The notes under the pieces were generated by a model. It was not told the DNA's origin. It saw nothing but the letters and a program-made list of their open reading frames with translations, and did no database searches. This document shows positions 55,365 through 64,000 of a stretch of DNA of 64,000 nt, one piece after another (within the stretch, counting starts at the first letter, position 1; the number at the start of each line of letters is the position of its first letter). This stretch comes from Caulobacterales bacterium (GTDB lineage Bacteria; Pseudomonadota; Alphaproteobacteria; Caulobacterales; Caulobacteraceae). The DNA lies in NCBI GenBank assembly GCA_019510435.1, contig JAEKKJ010000018.1, forward strand, positions 1 through 64,000, written 5' to 3'. Position numbers and translations under genes: made by a program.

Positions 55365-56537
55365 TCAGTGGGGTTTCAGGACGACCTTGGTCACCTCGTT
55401 CTGCTGCGTCTTGAACATCTTGTAGCCCTCAGGCGCGTCCTCGAGCGGCAGGCGGTGGCTGATCAGGAAGGTGGTGTCGACCTTGCCCTCGCCGATCATC
55501 TCCAGCAGGGGGCGCAGGTACCTCTGGACGTGGGTCTGGCCGGTCTTGATCTGCAGGCCCTTCTCCATCAGGGCGCCGATGGGGATCTTGTCGCCGAACC
55601 CGCCGTAGACGCCGGGGATCGAGACGCGGCCGCCCTTGCGGCAGGCCAGGATCGCCTCGCGCAGCACATGGGCGCGGTCGGTGCCGAGCTTGGTGGTGGT
55701 CTTCACCGCGTCGATCATGTTGTCGATCGTGAAGCCGTGGCTCTCGAGGCCGACGGCGTCCACCACCGCGTCTGGCCCGATCCCGCCGGTCATCTCGTAC
55801 AGCGCCTCGCGCACCTTCACGTCGTGGTAGTTGATGACCTCGGCGCCCATCGACCTCGCCAGCTCCAGCCGGCGCGGATAGTGGTCGATGGCGATCACCC
55901 GGTGCGCGCCCATCAGCAAGGCGCTCTGGATGGTGAAGAGGCCGACCGGCCCGCAGCCCCACACCGCCACGGTGTCGCCGGGCTCGATGTCGCAGTTCTC
56001 GGCCGCCATCCAGCCGGTGGGCAGGATGTCGGACAGGAACAGCACCCTGTCGTCCTCCAGTCCGTCGGGAACCACGATCGGCCCGACGTCGGAGTAGGGG
56101 ACGCGGACGTACTCGGCCTGGCCGCCCGCGTACCCGCCCGTGAGGTGCGAGTAGCCGAAGATGCCGCTCATCGGATAGCCGTACAGCACCTCCGACATGT
56201 CCGCCTTCTCGGCCGGGTTGGAGTTGTCGCAGGCCGAGTACTGCTGCTTCTCGCAGAAGAAGCACTTGCCGCAGGCGATCACGAACGGGACCACCACCCG
56301 CTGGCCCTTCTGCAGGGTCGAGCCCGGCCCCACGTCCACCACCTCGCCCATGAACTCGTGGCCCAGGATGTCGCCCTTGTGCATCGTGGGGATGTAGCTG
56401 TCGTAGAGGTGCAGGTCCGAGCCGCAGATGGCGGTGGAGGTCACCCGGATGATGGCGTCGCGCGGGTTGACGATCTGCGGGTCCGGCACCGTCTCCACGC
56501 GGACGTCGTGCTTGCCGTGCCAGGTGAGGGCGCGCAC
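55365..56537 (-). CDS. Zinc-dependent alcohol dehydrogenase (glutathione-independent formaldehyde dehydrogenase-like)
   Basis: 390 residues from the GTG at 56537 (AGGA upstream). Medium-chain dehydrogenase with the catalytic zinc ligands in [20 protein letters not shown] and [14 protein letters not shown], and a structural zinc Cys cluster, [19 protein letters not shown]. The cofactor site is [20 protein letters not shown]. An insertion, [20 protein letters not shown], is typical of the PFDH-like branch (glutathione-independent formaldehyde dehydrogenase and relatives). It follows the SRPBCC gene by 5 bp. Likely role: aldehyde detoxification under stress (inference). Confidence 0.92.
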   Translation of the reverse strand: MRALTWHGKHDVRVETVPDPQIVNPRDAIIRVTSTAICGSDLHLYDSYIPTMHKGDILGHEFMGEVVDVGPGSTLQKGQRVVVPFVIACGKCFFCEKQQYSACDNSNPAEKADMSEVLYGYPMSGIFGYSHLTGGYAGGQAEYVRVPYSDVGPIVVPDGLEDDRVLFLSDILPTGWMAAENCDIEPGDTVAVWGCGPVGLFTIQSALLMGAHRVIAIDHYPRRLELARSMGAEVINYHDVKVREALYEMTGGIGPDAVVDAVGLESHGFTIDNMIDAVKTTTKLGTDRAHVLREAILACRKGGRVSIPGVYGGFGDKIPIGALMEKGLQIKTGQTHVQRYLRPLLEMIGEGKVDTTFLISHRLPLEDAPEGYKMFKTQQNEVTKVVLKPH

Positions 56538-56542
56538 GGGGC

Positions 56543-57163
56543 TTATCCTTGGGCTTGGGCGCCGCCGCGCGGGGCCGCGCCGGCATGTTCGGGATCGGGC
56601 GCGGCGGAGGTGGAGATCTCGCCGGTCTCCATCAGCTGCTTGAACCGCCGCAGGTCGCGCCGCGTCTGCACCTTCGGCTCCTTCTGGAACAGCTTGGCGA
56701 CCAGCTTGCCGAGGTCGCCGCCGGGCGGGTCGTAGACGATGGTGGCGGTGACCTCCGTCCCGCGCCCCGGCGGCGCATCGCGGAACTCCACCGTGCCGGT
56801 GTTGCGGATGTCGGCGCCGTCCGCCGACTCCCAGGCGATCAGCGCGCCCGGCTGGTCGGCGGTGACCACGCTGTCCCATTCGACGGTGCGGCCGCCGGGC
56901 GCGGCGACCCGCCAGCGCGAGCGGCCGTCGTCCCGCGGCTCGACGCTCTCGATGTTCTCCAGGAACCGCGCCAGGTTCCGGAAGTCGCGCCAGAACGCAT
57001 AGACCTCCTGGCGGGGCCGGTTGATGGTCACGGTCCGGCCGACCACGGCGGCTTCGCGCCAGCTGCGCTCTTCGGCGGCGGCGTGGGCGACATCGCGCTG
57101 ATGCACGGCGGCGCTCAGGGGCGCGTCGCTTTCCAGCGCGCGCTCGACATTCTCCGAGGACAT
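56543..57163 (-). CDS. SRPBCC (polyketide cyclase-like) protein
   Basis: 206 residues from the ATG at 57163 with GGGAG upstream. A helical start is followed by the SRPBCC ligand-binding fold: [80 protein letters not shown] and [20 protein letters not shown], ending in a disordered Ala/Pro tail. This YesU/CoxG-like form is common in stress-induced operons with zinc alcohol dehydrogenases. First gene of the operon ending at 54551, with an EcfG-like promoter at 57191-57216. Confidence 0.87.
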   Translation of the reverse strand: MSSENVERALESDAPLSAAVHQRDVAHAAAEERSWREAAVVGRTVTINRPRQEVYAFWRDFRNLARFLENIESVEPRDDGRSRWRVAAPGGRTVEWDSVVTADQPGALIAWESADGADIRNTGTVEFRDAPPGRGTEVTATIVYDPPGGDLGKLVAKLFQKEPKVQTRRDLRRFKQLMETGEISTSAAPDPEHAGAAPRGGAQAQG

Positions 57164-57190
57164 GGAATTCAACTCCCGTGGCGGCCAGCA

Positions 57191-57216
57191 AACCGCGTGT
57201 CCGCGGGGAAGGTTCC
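57191..57216 (-). promoter_or_regulatory. EcfG-type promoter candidate for the SRPBCC-ADH-SDR operon
   Basis: On the minus strand GGAAC, 17 bases, GGTT, ending about 28 bp before the ATG at 57163. The -35 is perfect and the -10 differs by one base from CGTT. Confidence 0.55.
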
Positions 57217-57276
57217 GACCCTTCACAAAGGTGGGCGGACCGGCGTAACCGTCTGGATTCAGTGGAGGAGGGGCGT

Positions 57277-59730
57277 GTGATCCGATCGGTGCTGGGGCTC
57301 TTTGCAGCGGGCCTCCTGGCGGCGCCGGCGACGGCGGCGACCCTCTATCGCCACGCCGCGCTCTTCGACGGCACGGGCGCGCCGATGCAGGCCGACCGCG
57401 CGGTGCTGGTCGAGGGCGAGCGCATCGTCGCCGTGGGTCCGGACGCCCAGGTGGCGGCCGCCGCGCCCAAGGCCGCACGGGTCGTCGACCTCACGGGAAA
57501 GTTCCTGCTGCCGGGCCTGGTCGACACCCACGAGCACATGGCCACGCCTCCCAACCGGCGCCGGGCCGAAGCCAACCTGCGCCGCGATCTCTATGGCGGC
57601 GTCACCGCGGTGCGCGACATGGCCGACGACCTGCGCAGCGTGGCGGAGTTGGCCCGCGAGAGCCGGGCGGCCGAGATCCCCGCGCCCGACATCTACTATG
57701 CGGCCCTGATGGCCGGCCCCAGCTTCTTCGCCGACCCGCGCACCGCCGCCGCCGCCCAGGGCCTGCCGCCCGGCAAGGCGCCCTGGATGCAGGCGATCGA
57801 CGAGGCCACCGACATCGGCGCCGCGGTGACCCTGGCGCGCGGGACCTCGCCCACGGCGATCAAGATCTACGCAAACCTGCCGGGCCCGCTGGTCGGGAAG
57901 ATAGCCATGGAGGCGCACCGACAGGGCCTGAAGGTCTGGACCCACAGCGCCGTCTTCCCGGCCACCCCGGCCGAGGTGCTGGACGCCCACCCCGACACCG
58001 TCTCCCATACCTGCTACATGGCCTATCAGGTGGTGGGCGTACCGGCCTCCTATCAGCAGAAGACGCCGATCGATCCCGCGCCCTTCGCGGGCGGCGCCAA
58101 TCCGGTGATGGCCGGCCTGTTCACGCGGATGGCGGCCCAGGGCGTGATCCTCGACGCCACGCTCTATGTCTACGACGAGGCCGAGCGCCATCACGCCGGG
58201 ACGCCCGGCTCGCCGGCGCCCTACTGCACCACGGCCCTGGCCGCCCTGCTGACCCGCCAGGCCTGGAAGGCGGGCGTGGCCATCTCCACCGGCACCGACG
58301 CCGTCGCGGCGGCCGACGATCCCTGGCCCAGCCTCTATGGCGAGCTGGACCTGCTGGCGGGCAAGGTGGGGATGTCACCGGCGCAGGTGCTGCACGCCGC
58401 GACGCAGGTCGGGGCCCGCGCCGCGGGCCAGGATGCGGACCTCGGCCTGGTGGCGCCGGGCAAGCTGGCCGACCTGATCGTCACCGACCGCGACCCCACC
58501 GCCGACCTCGCCAACCTGAAGACCCTGCGCTTCACGGTGAAGCGCGGCCGCGAATATCCGCGCAGCGGCTACGTCCCGCCTAGCGCCGACGAACTTCAAG
58601 GATGCCGACCGATGAGCGACCTGCGCCGCCGCACCCTGCTGGCCCTGGCGGGCGCCGCCGCCGCGGCCGCTCCAGCGCTTGCAGCCGGGACGGACCCGCT
58701 TGCGAAGCTGGTGGTGGTCAACGCCCTGGGCGGGCTGGTGGACGCCAACCATCCGGAGGCGCCGCCCACCGTGGTGACGCCCCGCGTCCTGGCCGACGCC
58801 CGCGCCTCGGGCATGACCGCCGTCAACTGGACCCTCGGCTACGTGGCCGGCCCGCAGGAGCCGTTCCAGGACAGCATCGCCGATATCGCCAAGGTGGACG
58901 CCGAGATCCGCCGCCAGCCGCATGCGCTGCTGAAAGTGTTCACCGCCGCCGACATCCTGCGCGCCAAGGCCGAGCGCAAGATCGGCGTCATCTACGGCTT
59001 CCAGAACGCCGCCCAGGTCGGCGGCGACCCGGCCCGCGTGGACATCTTCGCCAACCTCGGGGTGCGGGTGATCCAGCTGACCTACAATGTCGCCAACGCC
59101 CTCGGCGACGGCTCCATGGCGCCCGAGGGTCGCGGCCTGACGCCCTTCGGCCGCCAGGTGGTGGAGCGGCTCAACGCCAACCGCGTCATGGTGGATCTCA
59201 GCCACTCCGGCCGCCAGATCTGCCTGGACGCCGCCCGGGCCTCCAAGCAGCCGATCTCCATCAACCACACCGGCTGCCGGGCGCTGACCGACCTGCCGCG
59301 CAACAAGACCGACGAGGAGCTGCGGCTGGTGGCCGAGCGGGGCGGGTTCGTCGGCGTCTACTTCATGCCGTTCCTGAACCTCTCGGGGCACGCGAGCGCT
59401 GAGGACGTGGTCGCCCACATCGAGCACGCGTGGCAGGTCTGCGGCGAGGACCACGTGGGCATCGGCACCGACGGTGGGACCACGCCGATCGACGACCTGG
59501 AGGCCTACAAGGCCGCCCTGGCCAAGGAGCACGCCGATCGCGTGGCCAAGGGCATCGCCGCCGCCGGCGAGCGGGCCGACACCCACCCGTTCGTGGACGA
59601 CCTGCGCGGCCCGGACCAGTTCCGCAAGCTCTACCGTTTGCTCGCCGCCCGCGGCCACCGCCCGGCGCGGCTGGAGAAGCTGATGGGCGGGGCCTTCCTC
59701 AGCTACGCCCGCGAAGTCTGGGGGACTTAG
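57277..59730 (+). CDS. Amidohydrolase fused in frame to an M19 membrane-dipeptidase-like domain with internal Tat signal
   Basis: 817 residues if read as one protein from the GTG at 57277 (GGAGGAGG upstream). Residues 1-440: signal peptide and amidohydrolase ([20 protein letters not shown] with the HxH-like pair, [60 protein letters not shown]). Residues 446-817: an M19 dipeptidase ([70 protein letters not shown]). The second part has its own ribosome site (AAGGA) and ATG at 58612 and begins with a twin-arginine signal ([20 protein letters not shown]), so it may be made separately. No stop lies between. Confidence 0.85.
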   Translation: MIRSVLGLFAAGLLAAPATAATLYRHAALFDGTGAPMQADRAVLVEGERIVAVGPDAQVAAAAPKAARVVDLTGKFLLPGLVDTHEHMATPPNRRRAEANLRRDLYGGVTAVRDMADDLRSVAELARESRAAEIPAPDIYYAALMAGPSFFADPRTAAAAQGLPPGKAPWMQAIDEATDIGAAVTLARGTSPTAIKIYANLPGPLVGKIAMEAHRQGLKVWTHSAVFPATPAEVLDAHPDTVSHTCYMAYQVVGVPASYQQKTPIDPAPFAGGANPVMAGLFTRMAAQGVILDATLYVYDEAERHHAGTPGSPAPYCTTALAALLTRQAWKAGVAISTGTDAVAAADDPWPSLYGELDLLAGKVGMSPAQVLHAATQVGARAAGQDADLGLVAPGKLADLIVTDRDPTADLANLKTLRFTVKRGREYPRSGYVPPSADELQGCRPMSDLRRRTLLALAGAAAAAAPALAAGTDPLAKLVVVNALGGLVDANHPEAPPTVVTPRVLADARASGMTAVNWTLGYVAGPQEPFQDSIADIAKVDAEIRRQPHALLKVFTAADILRAKAERKIGVIYGFQNAAQVGGDPARVDIFANLGVRVIQLTYNVANALGDGSMAPEGRGLTPFGRQVVERLNANRVMVDLSHSGRQICLDAARASKQPISINHTGCRALTDLPRNKTDEELRLVAERGGFVGVYFMPFLNLSGHASAEDVVAHIEHAWQVCGEDHVGIGTDGGTTPIDDLEAYKAALAKEHADRVAKGIAAAGERADTHPFVDDLRGPDQFRKLYRLLAARGHRPARLEKLMGGAFLSYAREVWGT
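58612..59730 (+). CDS. Alternative product: M19 dipeptidase-like protein from an internal start
   Basis: Reading from the ATG at 58612 gives 372 residues with a Tat-type signal and a complete M19 domain, the normal length for secreted members of this family. AAGGA lies 9 bases upstream. It is in the same frame as the preceding amidohydrolase. I list it because the internal signal makes a separate protein at least as likely as a fusion. Confidence 0.65.
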   Translation: MSDLRRRTLLALAGAAAAAAPALAAGTDPLAKLVVVNALGGLVDANHPEAPPTVVTPRVLADARASGMTAVNWTLGYVAGPQEPFQDSIADIAKVDAEIRRQPHALLKVFTAADILRAKAERKIGVIYGFQNAAQVGGDPARVDIFANLGVRVIQLTYNVANALGDGSMAPEGRGLTPFGRQVVERLNANRVMVDLSHSGRQICLDAARASKQPISINHTGCRALTDLPRNKTDEELRLVAERGGFVGVYFMPFLNLSGHASAEDVVAHIEHAWQVCGEDHVGIGTDGGTTPIDDLEAYKAALAKEHADRVAKGIAAAGERADTHPFVDDLRGPDQFRKLYRLLAARGHRPARLEKLMGGAFLSYAREVWGT

Positions 59731-60284
59731 AACCGCGCCAACAGCGTGAAGCCCGCGCCCTGGGTGTCGGCCCAGGGCAGGAAGCGGACGTTGTCGTCGT
59801 GGGGCTTCGTCAGGAGGTGCGCCGTCAGCTCGCCGATCGCTGCGCCGGCCGCGACGTCATACCAGTGGTGGTCGTGGCTCTGGACGCGCGCGACGCCGAC
59901 CAGGGTCGCCACGGCGGTCGCCGGCAGCCCCACCTGCCAGCCGTAGCGTTCCTGCAGGTAACCGGCCGCCGCGAACGAAAGGGAAGTGTGGCCCGAGGGG
60001 AAGGACTGGTTGTTGCGCCCGTTCGGACGGCGTTCCGGGAAGGCGTGCTTGAGGCCATAGGTCTCCGCCTCCGTCACCCCCAGGCTGAGCGCAAGCTCCT
60101 TGCCGCCGGTCCAGTCGCGCTCGTAGGCGGTCTCGCCGAGCGCCGCCGCCGCGAGGCCGCCCAGCCCCACGTCCGCCACCGTACGCCAGCCCTTGTCGCT
60201 GGCCGCCGCCGGCCCGGCGCCCAGCGTCGCCCCCAGTGTCATCGCCAAGCCCAGCGCCGCGCCCCTGCGCCTCGTCCAGCCCAT
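59727..60284 (-). CDS. PAP2-superfamily phosphatase
   Basis: 185 residues from the ATG at 60284 (GGAGGAG upstream). Signal peptide or N-terminal anchor, then the three PAP2 motifs: KHAFPERRPNGRNN (K..RP), SFPSGHTSLSFAAAGYL (PSGH), and RVQSHDHHWYDVAAGAAIGE (R...H...D). It hydrolyses a phosphate monoester or diphosphate outside the cytoplasm, for instance undecaprenyl-PP or lipid A. Its stop interlocks with the dipeptidase stop at 59727-59730. Confidence 0.92.
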   Translation of the reverse strand: MGWTRRRGAALGLAMTLGATLGAGPAAASDKGWRTVADVGLGGLAAAALGETAYERDWTGGKELALSLGVTEAETYGLKHAFPERRPNGRNNQSFPSGHTSLSFAAAGYLQERYGWQVGLPATAVATLVGVARVQSHDHHWYDVAAGAAIGELTAHLLTKPHDDNVRFLPWADTQGAGFTLLARF

Positions 60285-60415
60285 CGCAGCTCCTCCAGCC
60301 CTCGCCGGAACGACGACGCAGGGCCGGCGGCGCCTCAGCCGCAAAAAATCACGGGCGCGTGAACCGCGAACGCGCCCCGCCGGTTGTCGGCCTGTCCAAC
60401 CTTGGAGGGATGTCC

Positions 60416-60772
60416 ATGCGGACCCTATATGTCGCCACCGCGGCCACCGCGGCCTTCCTGGCCCTGGCCGCCTGCCAGAAGAAGTCCACCGACACCGCCG
60501 GCGGATCGGGCTCCGGCTCGACGCCGGCCGCCGATTCCGCCACGGCCGACAGCTCGGCCAGCGGGGCCATGGGCGGCGCATCGACCGCGCCGCCGCAGCC
60601 GAACCCCAACGGCTCCGACACCACCACCGGCCCGACCCCGGGCGGCAGCGCGGCCCCGGGCGCGAGCGCACCGGGCGGCGGCGCCTCTCCGACCTCCGGC
60701 GCGACCAACTCCGGCGCCATGTCCTCGAGCAACGCGCCGACCGGCACCGGCGGCTCGCCCCCTCCCAAATAG
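60416..60772 (+). CDS. Small low-complexity lipoprotein
   Basis: 118 residues from the ATG at 60416. The signal MRTLYVATAATAAFLALAAC is a lipobox with Cys20. The mature part is Ser/Gly/Thr/Ala/Pro-rich (SGSGSTPAADSATADSSASG, GSDTTTGPTPGGSAAPG) with no folded domain. An ATG at 60410 is also in frame but too close to the GGAGG. Probably envelope-tethered and disordered. Confidence 0.75.
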   Translation: MRTLYVATAATAAFLALAACQKKSTDTAGGSGSGSTPAADSATADSSASGAMGGASTAPPQPNPNGSDTTTGPTPGGSAAPGASAPGGGASPTSGATNSGAMSSSNAPTGTGGSPPPK

Positions 60773-60828
60773 CGCAACCGCGGCCGGATCCCGGCGTTTC
60801 CCTCCTCCACATTGCGCGGAGGAGCGCC

Positions 60829-61197
60829 ATGAAGACCTGGATCCTGGGCGCCGGCCTGGCCATGGCCACGGCCGGCGCTGCGGTCGCCGAAGACCGCGAG
60901 GCGGGCGTGCCGCTGAGCCCGGCCGAGGCCGCCGGCGCCTGGACGCTGGAGAGCGCCGGCCATCCCATCTGTACCATCCGCCTCGGCGCCGACCGCTCGG
61001 CCCGCGCCGCGTCCGACTGCGCCGGCGCCTTGCCGGGCGCGCCCGCGGGTTGGCGGCCCACCGCCGACGGCATGGCCCTCATCGGCGCCAATGGCCAGGC
61101 GCTGCTGGGCTTCAACCGCTGGAGCAACAGCCTCTTCGTCTCCCACCGGGCGAGCGGGGTGGACGTCCAGCTGCGACGGGGTGGCCCCATGAGCTAG
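60829..61197 (+). CDS. AprI/Inh-type metalloprotease inhibitor-like protein
   Basis: 122 residues, signal peptide (ILGAGLAMATAGAAVAED), then LSPAEAAGAWTLESAGHPIC, TIRLGADRSARAASDCAGAL and LIGANGQALLGFNRWSNSLF. The AAGxWxL start, two Cys spaced to form one disulphide, and the small beta-barrel length match the Inh/Omp19 family of periplasmic inhibitors of serralysin-type metalloproteases. GGAGGAG precedes the ATG. No target protease is in this window except the unrelated M13 enzyme. Confidence 0.8.
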   Translation: MKTWILGAGLAMATAGAAVAEDREAGVPLSPAEAAGAWTLESAGHPICTIRLGADRSARAASDCAGALPGAPAGWRPTADGMALIGANGQALLGFNRWSNSLFVSHRASGVDVQLRRGGPMS

Positions 61198-61206
61198 GGC
61201 GCATAC

Positions 61207-61234
61207 GAAAACGCCCCGGCCAATGACCGGGGCG
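61207..61234 (-). terminator. Terminator of the PEPxxWA-CTERM gene
   Basis: CGCCCCGG (61212-61219) pairs with CCGGGGCG (61227-61234). On the minus strand it is followed by TTTTC, so it ends the gene at 61261-61785 and probably also helps stop the converging gene. Confidence 0.8.
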
Positions 61235-61260
61235 CTCGCGGATGTCCTGAAGTCGGGATC

Positions 61261-61785
61261 CTAACCGATCGCCGGCAACAGCATCCGGCTGCGGCGGCGC
61301 AGGATGGCGCCGGTGCCGCCGAAGCCCATGATCATCAGCGCCCAGGCCGCCGGTTCCGGCACGCCGGCCGTCACCGGGGTGAAGGCGATCACCCCGTCGT
61401 ACGAGCCGTTGCCACCGCTCGTCCCGGTGATGACCAGGTGCTGCGCGCCGCCAGCGGTGACGCTGATGTTGTTCAGCACCCGGAACTCGTTCTGTCCGGT
61501 GGAAACGATGTTGAAGGCGTGTCCGTTGAACACCACCGAACTGAAGTTGATGTCCTGGTGCGGATCGGTGGTGAAGGTCGAGTTGACCGTGAAGCTGGTC
61601 AGCCCGGTCGGGAAGGTAAGGTCGAACACGTCGGTGAAGTCGCCGGCGGCAATGCCGGTGTCACCGTAGTTGGCCGTGATCGAGCCGTCGGGCATGGGCG
61701 CCGACCAGGTCACGAAGGTGCTGGCGTGCGCTGCAGAAGCCGTCATGGCGGCGAGCGCGCAGGCGGCAAGGAGAAGTCGTTTCAC
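61261..61785 (-). CDS. PEPxxWA-CTERM sorting-domain protein
   Basis: 174 residues. Signal peptide (LLLAACALAAMTASAAHAS), a beta-rich middle with FTDVFDLTFPTGLTSFTVNS and DGVIAFTPV, and the C-terminal tripartite sorting signal VPEPAAWALMIMGFGGTGAI followed by LRRRSR. PEP-CTERM proteins are handled by an exosortase and are linked to exopolysaccharide-rich surfaces. No exosortase gene lies in this window. It has its own terminator. Confidence 0.92.
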   Translation of the reverse strand: MKRLLLAACALAAMTASAAHASTFVTWSAPMPDGSITANYGDTGIAAGDFTDVFDLTFPTGLTSFTVNSTFTTDPHQDINFSSVVFNGHAFNIVSTGQNEFRVLNNISVTAGGAQHLVITGTSGGNGSYDGVIAFTPVTAGVPEPAAWALMIMGFGGTGAILRRRSRMLLPAIG

Positions 61786-62235
61786 AGGCGGAGGCCCTCC
61801 AAGTTGATGTCCCCGTGGCGGCTCAACACAGAGAGTCCGGCCGTTGTTCCGCTTCGGCCAAAAAACGACGCACTTTCGCCTTATACGCGAGCTTGGCCGT
61901 TGGATTCGCGTGAGAAGATCGTTTCCTGGCGGGCTTCAGATCAACGTTTGATAGAAACGCGCGGCACTGGCACGCCGTAGCGCGCGATCCCCGTCCGTGC
62001 GTTCAACCATCGGCCCGGCGCCGAGGTTCCGACAGCCAGCCGCGGCGGTCGAATCCCCGACTCGATTTCCGGAGTGGATCGGCGAACCCGGCCTGGCGGG
62101 GGTGTATCCGTGCTGCAACCGTCGCGGTAATTCCTCGCCTGCTGGGCGTGTTGCAGCCTTGACAACAACTGTCGCGAAATCGTCACTCCGCGCACAGAAC
62201 GCCCGGCGACGGTCGGGTGGGGGAGATTGATACTC
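61786..62235. other. 450-bp intergenic region before the second TonB receptor
   Basis: No gene is supported. It separates two divergent genes and must hold both promoters. A TTGACA lies at about 62158, roughly 78 bp before the receptor ATG, followed by an AT-richer stretch, a possible sigma-70 -35. GGGGGAG gives the receptor's ribosome site. A 98-codon minus-strand frame at 61941-62237 is low complexity and looks like chance. Confidence 0.5.
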
Positions 62236-64000
62236 ATGAAATCGCGATTGATTCAGGCCGCATCGTGCGCGGCGCTGCTGGCCTTCGGCGCGGGGGTGAG
62301 CGACGCCGCGGCCCAGGCCGCCGCCGCGTCCGGCAACGAAGTCCAGGAAGTGATCGTCACCGGCTCGCGCATCCGCACCAGCCCGCTCGAGCGCGACCAG
62401 CCCGTCGTGGCCATCGACCAGGCCAGCGCGGCCAAGCAGGGCCTGACCTCCACGGTCGACCTCCTGCAACGCATCCCGTCCGCGGGTGGCGGCCTGAACA
62501 CGAAGTTCAACAATTCCGGTAACTTCGGGAACCCGCCAGACGGCGGCGGCGTGGGCGCGGGCTCGGCCGAGATCGACCTGCGTTACCTCTCCAGCCGCCG
62601 CGTCCTGGTGCTGGTGGACGGCCTGCGCTGGGTGCCCGGCGCCGCGGCCTCCGGCGTGCCCGGCTCGGTGGACCTCAACACCATCCCGAACGCGATGATC
62701 AACCGGATGGAGGTGCTGCAGGAAGGCGCCTCGCCGATCTACGGCTCCGACGCCATCGCCGGGGTGGTCAACATCATCACCAAGGAACGTCAGACCGGCT
62801 TCGAAGCCACGGCCCAGATCGGCCAGACGAATCACGGCGACGGCTTCAACCAGGACTACAACGTCAGCTGGGGCGTGAACGAAGGCGGCCTGCACGTCGT
62901 CGTCGGCGGCGGCTACTTCAAGCAGGACCCGATCTATGCGGGCGACCGCGACATCAGCCGCTATCCCGAGCCCTACGCCACCTCGTGCCTGGCCGGCGGC
63001 TGCTCGTCCGGCACCCCGCTGGGCCGGTTCATCGTCCATGATCCGAACACCAACAACGACCTGAACCTCACCCTGAAGCAGGCCCTCGCGGCCGGCCAGC
63101 GGCCGAACTATGTGGCGGGCGACCCCACCGGCGCGGCCTCCAGCTTCAAGGGCTTCACCACCGCGGACCGGTTCGACTTCCAGCCCTACAACTACATCGA
63201 GACCCCGCTGGAGCGGATCAGCCTGTTCGGCTCGCTGTCGCAGGACCTGACCGACAAGATCACCTTCCGCGGCCGCGCCACCTATGTGCAGCGCAAGTCG
63301 GCCAACCAGGCCGCCCCGCTGCCGCTGTTCGTCGGCCCCGACGCCGGCAACGGCAACCTGCTGGACACGGTCTCGATCGACCGGACTAACCCCTACAACC
63401 CCTTCGGCTTCACGCTGGCGGACGGCACCTACTCCTTCGTCGGCCGCCGCCTGGTGGAAGCCGGTCCGCGCCACTACGAGCAGGAAGTCGACACCTGGAA
63501 TGTCACCGGCATGCTGACCGGCGAGTTCGCGTCGATCAACGACAAGACCTGGCACTGGGACGTGAACGCGGAATACTCCCGCAACCACGCCGAACAGACC
63601 TTCACCGGCAACGTCAACGCCCAGCGCGTGCAGCAGGCCCTGGGCCCGCTCTCGGGCTGCGTGGCCCCCTGCGTGCCGCTGAACCTCTTCGGCGGCGCGG
63701 GCAGCATCACCGCCGCCCAGCTGGCCTACATCGGCTTCACCCAGCATGACGTCAGCCAGCAGGAGCTGACCGACCTCTCCGCCAACATCACCGGCGACCT
63801 GTTCGATCTGCCGGCGGGGCCGCTGGCCTTCGCCGCCGGCGTCGAGCACCGCCGCACCGAGGGCTACTTCTCGCCCGACGCGGTGGTGGCCGAGGGCCTG
63901 TCGGCCGACATCCCGGCCCAGCCGGCGTCCGGCAAGATCACGGTCAAGGAAGCCTACGGCGAACTGCGCATCCCGCTTTTGGCCGACATGCCGTTCATCG
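62236..64000 (+). CDS. TonB-dependent receptor, N-terminal part (cut by window edge)
   Basis: 588 codons, open to the window end. Signal peptide [20 protein letters not shown] with the mature part after AAAQ. TonB-box-like [12 protein letters not shown] is followed by plug motifs [40 protein letters not shown] and [20 protein letters not shown]. Barrel strands follow, with a CSSG/CVAPC Cys-bearing loop region. It is the long Caulobacterales type (usually 900-1000 residues). Ligand unknown; the neighbours (PEP-CTERM, PAP2) do not show one. Confidence 0.92.
   Translation, partial: MKSRLIQAASCAALLAFGAGVSDAAAQAAAASGNEVQEVIVTGSRIRTSPLERDQPVVAIDQASAAKQGLTSTVDLLQRIPSAGGGLNTKFNNSGNFGNPPDGGGVGAGSAEIDLRYLSSRRVLVLVDGLRWVPGAAASGVPGSVDLNTIPNAMINRMEVLQEGASPIYGSDAIAGVVNIITKERQTGFEATAQIGQTNHGDGFNQDYNVSWGVNEGGLHVVVGGGYFKQDPIYAGDRDISRYPEPYATSCLAGGCSSGTPLGRFIVHDPNTNNDLNLTLKQALAAGQRPNYVAGDPTGAASSFKGFTTADRFDFQPYNYIETPLERISLFGSLSQDLTDKITFRGRATYVQRKSANQAAPLPLFVGPDAGNGNLLDTVSIDRTNPYNPFGFTLADGTYSFVGRRLVEAGPRHYEQEVDTWNVTGMLTGEFASINDKTWHWDVNAEYSRNHAEQTFTGNVNAQRVQQALGPLSGCVAPCVPLNLFGGAGSITAAQLAYIGFTQHDVSQQELTDLSANITGDLFDLPAGPLAFAAGVEHRRTEGYFSPDAVVAEGLSADIPAQPASGKITVKEAYGELRIPLLADMPFI

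Noticed and set aside
61941-62237. 98-codon minus-strand frame before the second TonB gene
   Set aside because: Overlaps the presumed promoter, has no ribosome site and only low-complexity Arg/Pro/Ser sequence.
61936-63849. A 637-codon open frame on the minus strand
   Set aside because: Opposite the TonB receptor, whose plug and barrel motifs are unmistakable.

Overview
The window is about 64 kb of high-GC (roughly 70%) chromosome from an alphaproteobacterium, most likely a member of the Caulobacteraceae (Phenylobacterium/Caulobacter type). That placement is an inference. It rests on the GC-rich codon use, the sigma-70 RpoD tail at the left edge, two large TonB-dependent receptors, a PEPxxWA-CTERM protein, an RTX surface-type protein, EcfG-like stress promoters and the palindromic intergenic repeat near 42.6 kb. 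No plasmid, CRISPR array, rRNA operon or intact prophage is visible.

Layout. 1-8.6 kb: end of rpoD, a ParD/ParE-like toxin-antitoxin pair, a 2OG-Fe(II) oxygenase, a secreted protein plus a DUF6152 protein, a serine hydrolase, a PEBP protein, a lipoprotein esterase, panD and a SIMPL protein. 8.7-10.2 kb: a CAT-anticodon tRNA followed by a scar of tandem integrations, with repeated tRNA 3' ends, two truncated integrase starts, and a small cargo carrying a SUKH-like protein. 10.2-28.9 kb: a propeller-type hybrid histidine kinase, an acyl-CoA dehydrogenase and a carbohydrate-utilisation region. That region holds a class II aldolase, PfkB kinase, LuxR-type HTH, GntR regulator, gluconokinase, a secreted double beta-helix plus propeller protein, a TonB receptor, a LacI regulator, an MFS permease and an SDR. 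29-41 kb: fatty-acid or acyl-CoA genes, DUF421, an atypical Nramp transporter, an M13 peptidase, a Crp-type regulator, a thioredoxin-fold protein, an amidohydrolase, a degenerate sensor kinase and an RcnB-like protein. 41-48 kb: a carbamoyltransferase cluster with methyltransferase, DUF5989, a diiron ferritin-like membrane protein, an RTX protein and an SGNH-type protein. 48-57 kb: a LuxR/alpha-beta-hydrolase fusion, a peroxiredoxin/2OG oxygenase fusion, and a stress block (hemerythrin with GHSEA repeats, SDR, zinc alcohol dehydrogenase, SRPBCC) with EcfG-like promoters. 57-64 kb: an amidohydrolase fused in frame to an M19 dipeptidase, a PAP2 phosphatase, small secreted proteins, a PEPxxWA-CTERM protein and the start of a second TonB receptor.

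How it works together. The 15.7-28.9 kb region reads as a sugar or polysaccharide uptake and catabolism locus. Outer-membrane import (TonB receptor) and inner-membrane import (MFS) feed sugar-acid steps (gluconokinase, SDR, PfkB kinase, aldolase). Two motif families link the secreted protein and the TonB gene to local regulators: the palindrome ACGACC(A/T)TGGTCGT lies upstream of both, and a CTGTCAGACAG-type site occurs twice before gntR and once before the TonB gene. The 52.6-57.2 kb block looks like part of the general stress response.

Most unusual items: the tRNA integration scar, the shared operators, the LuxR-hydrolase fusion with Asp at the nucleophile position, the sensor kinase with Glu in place of the phospho-acceptor His, the carbamoyltransferase/diiron cluster, and the amidohydrolase-dipeptidase frame with an internal Tat signal.
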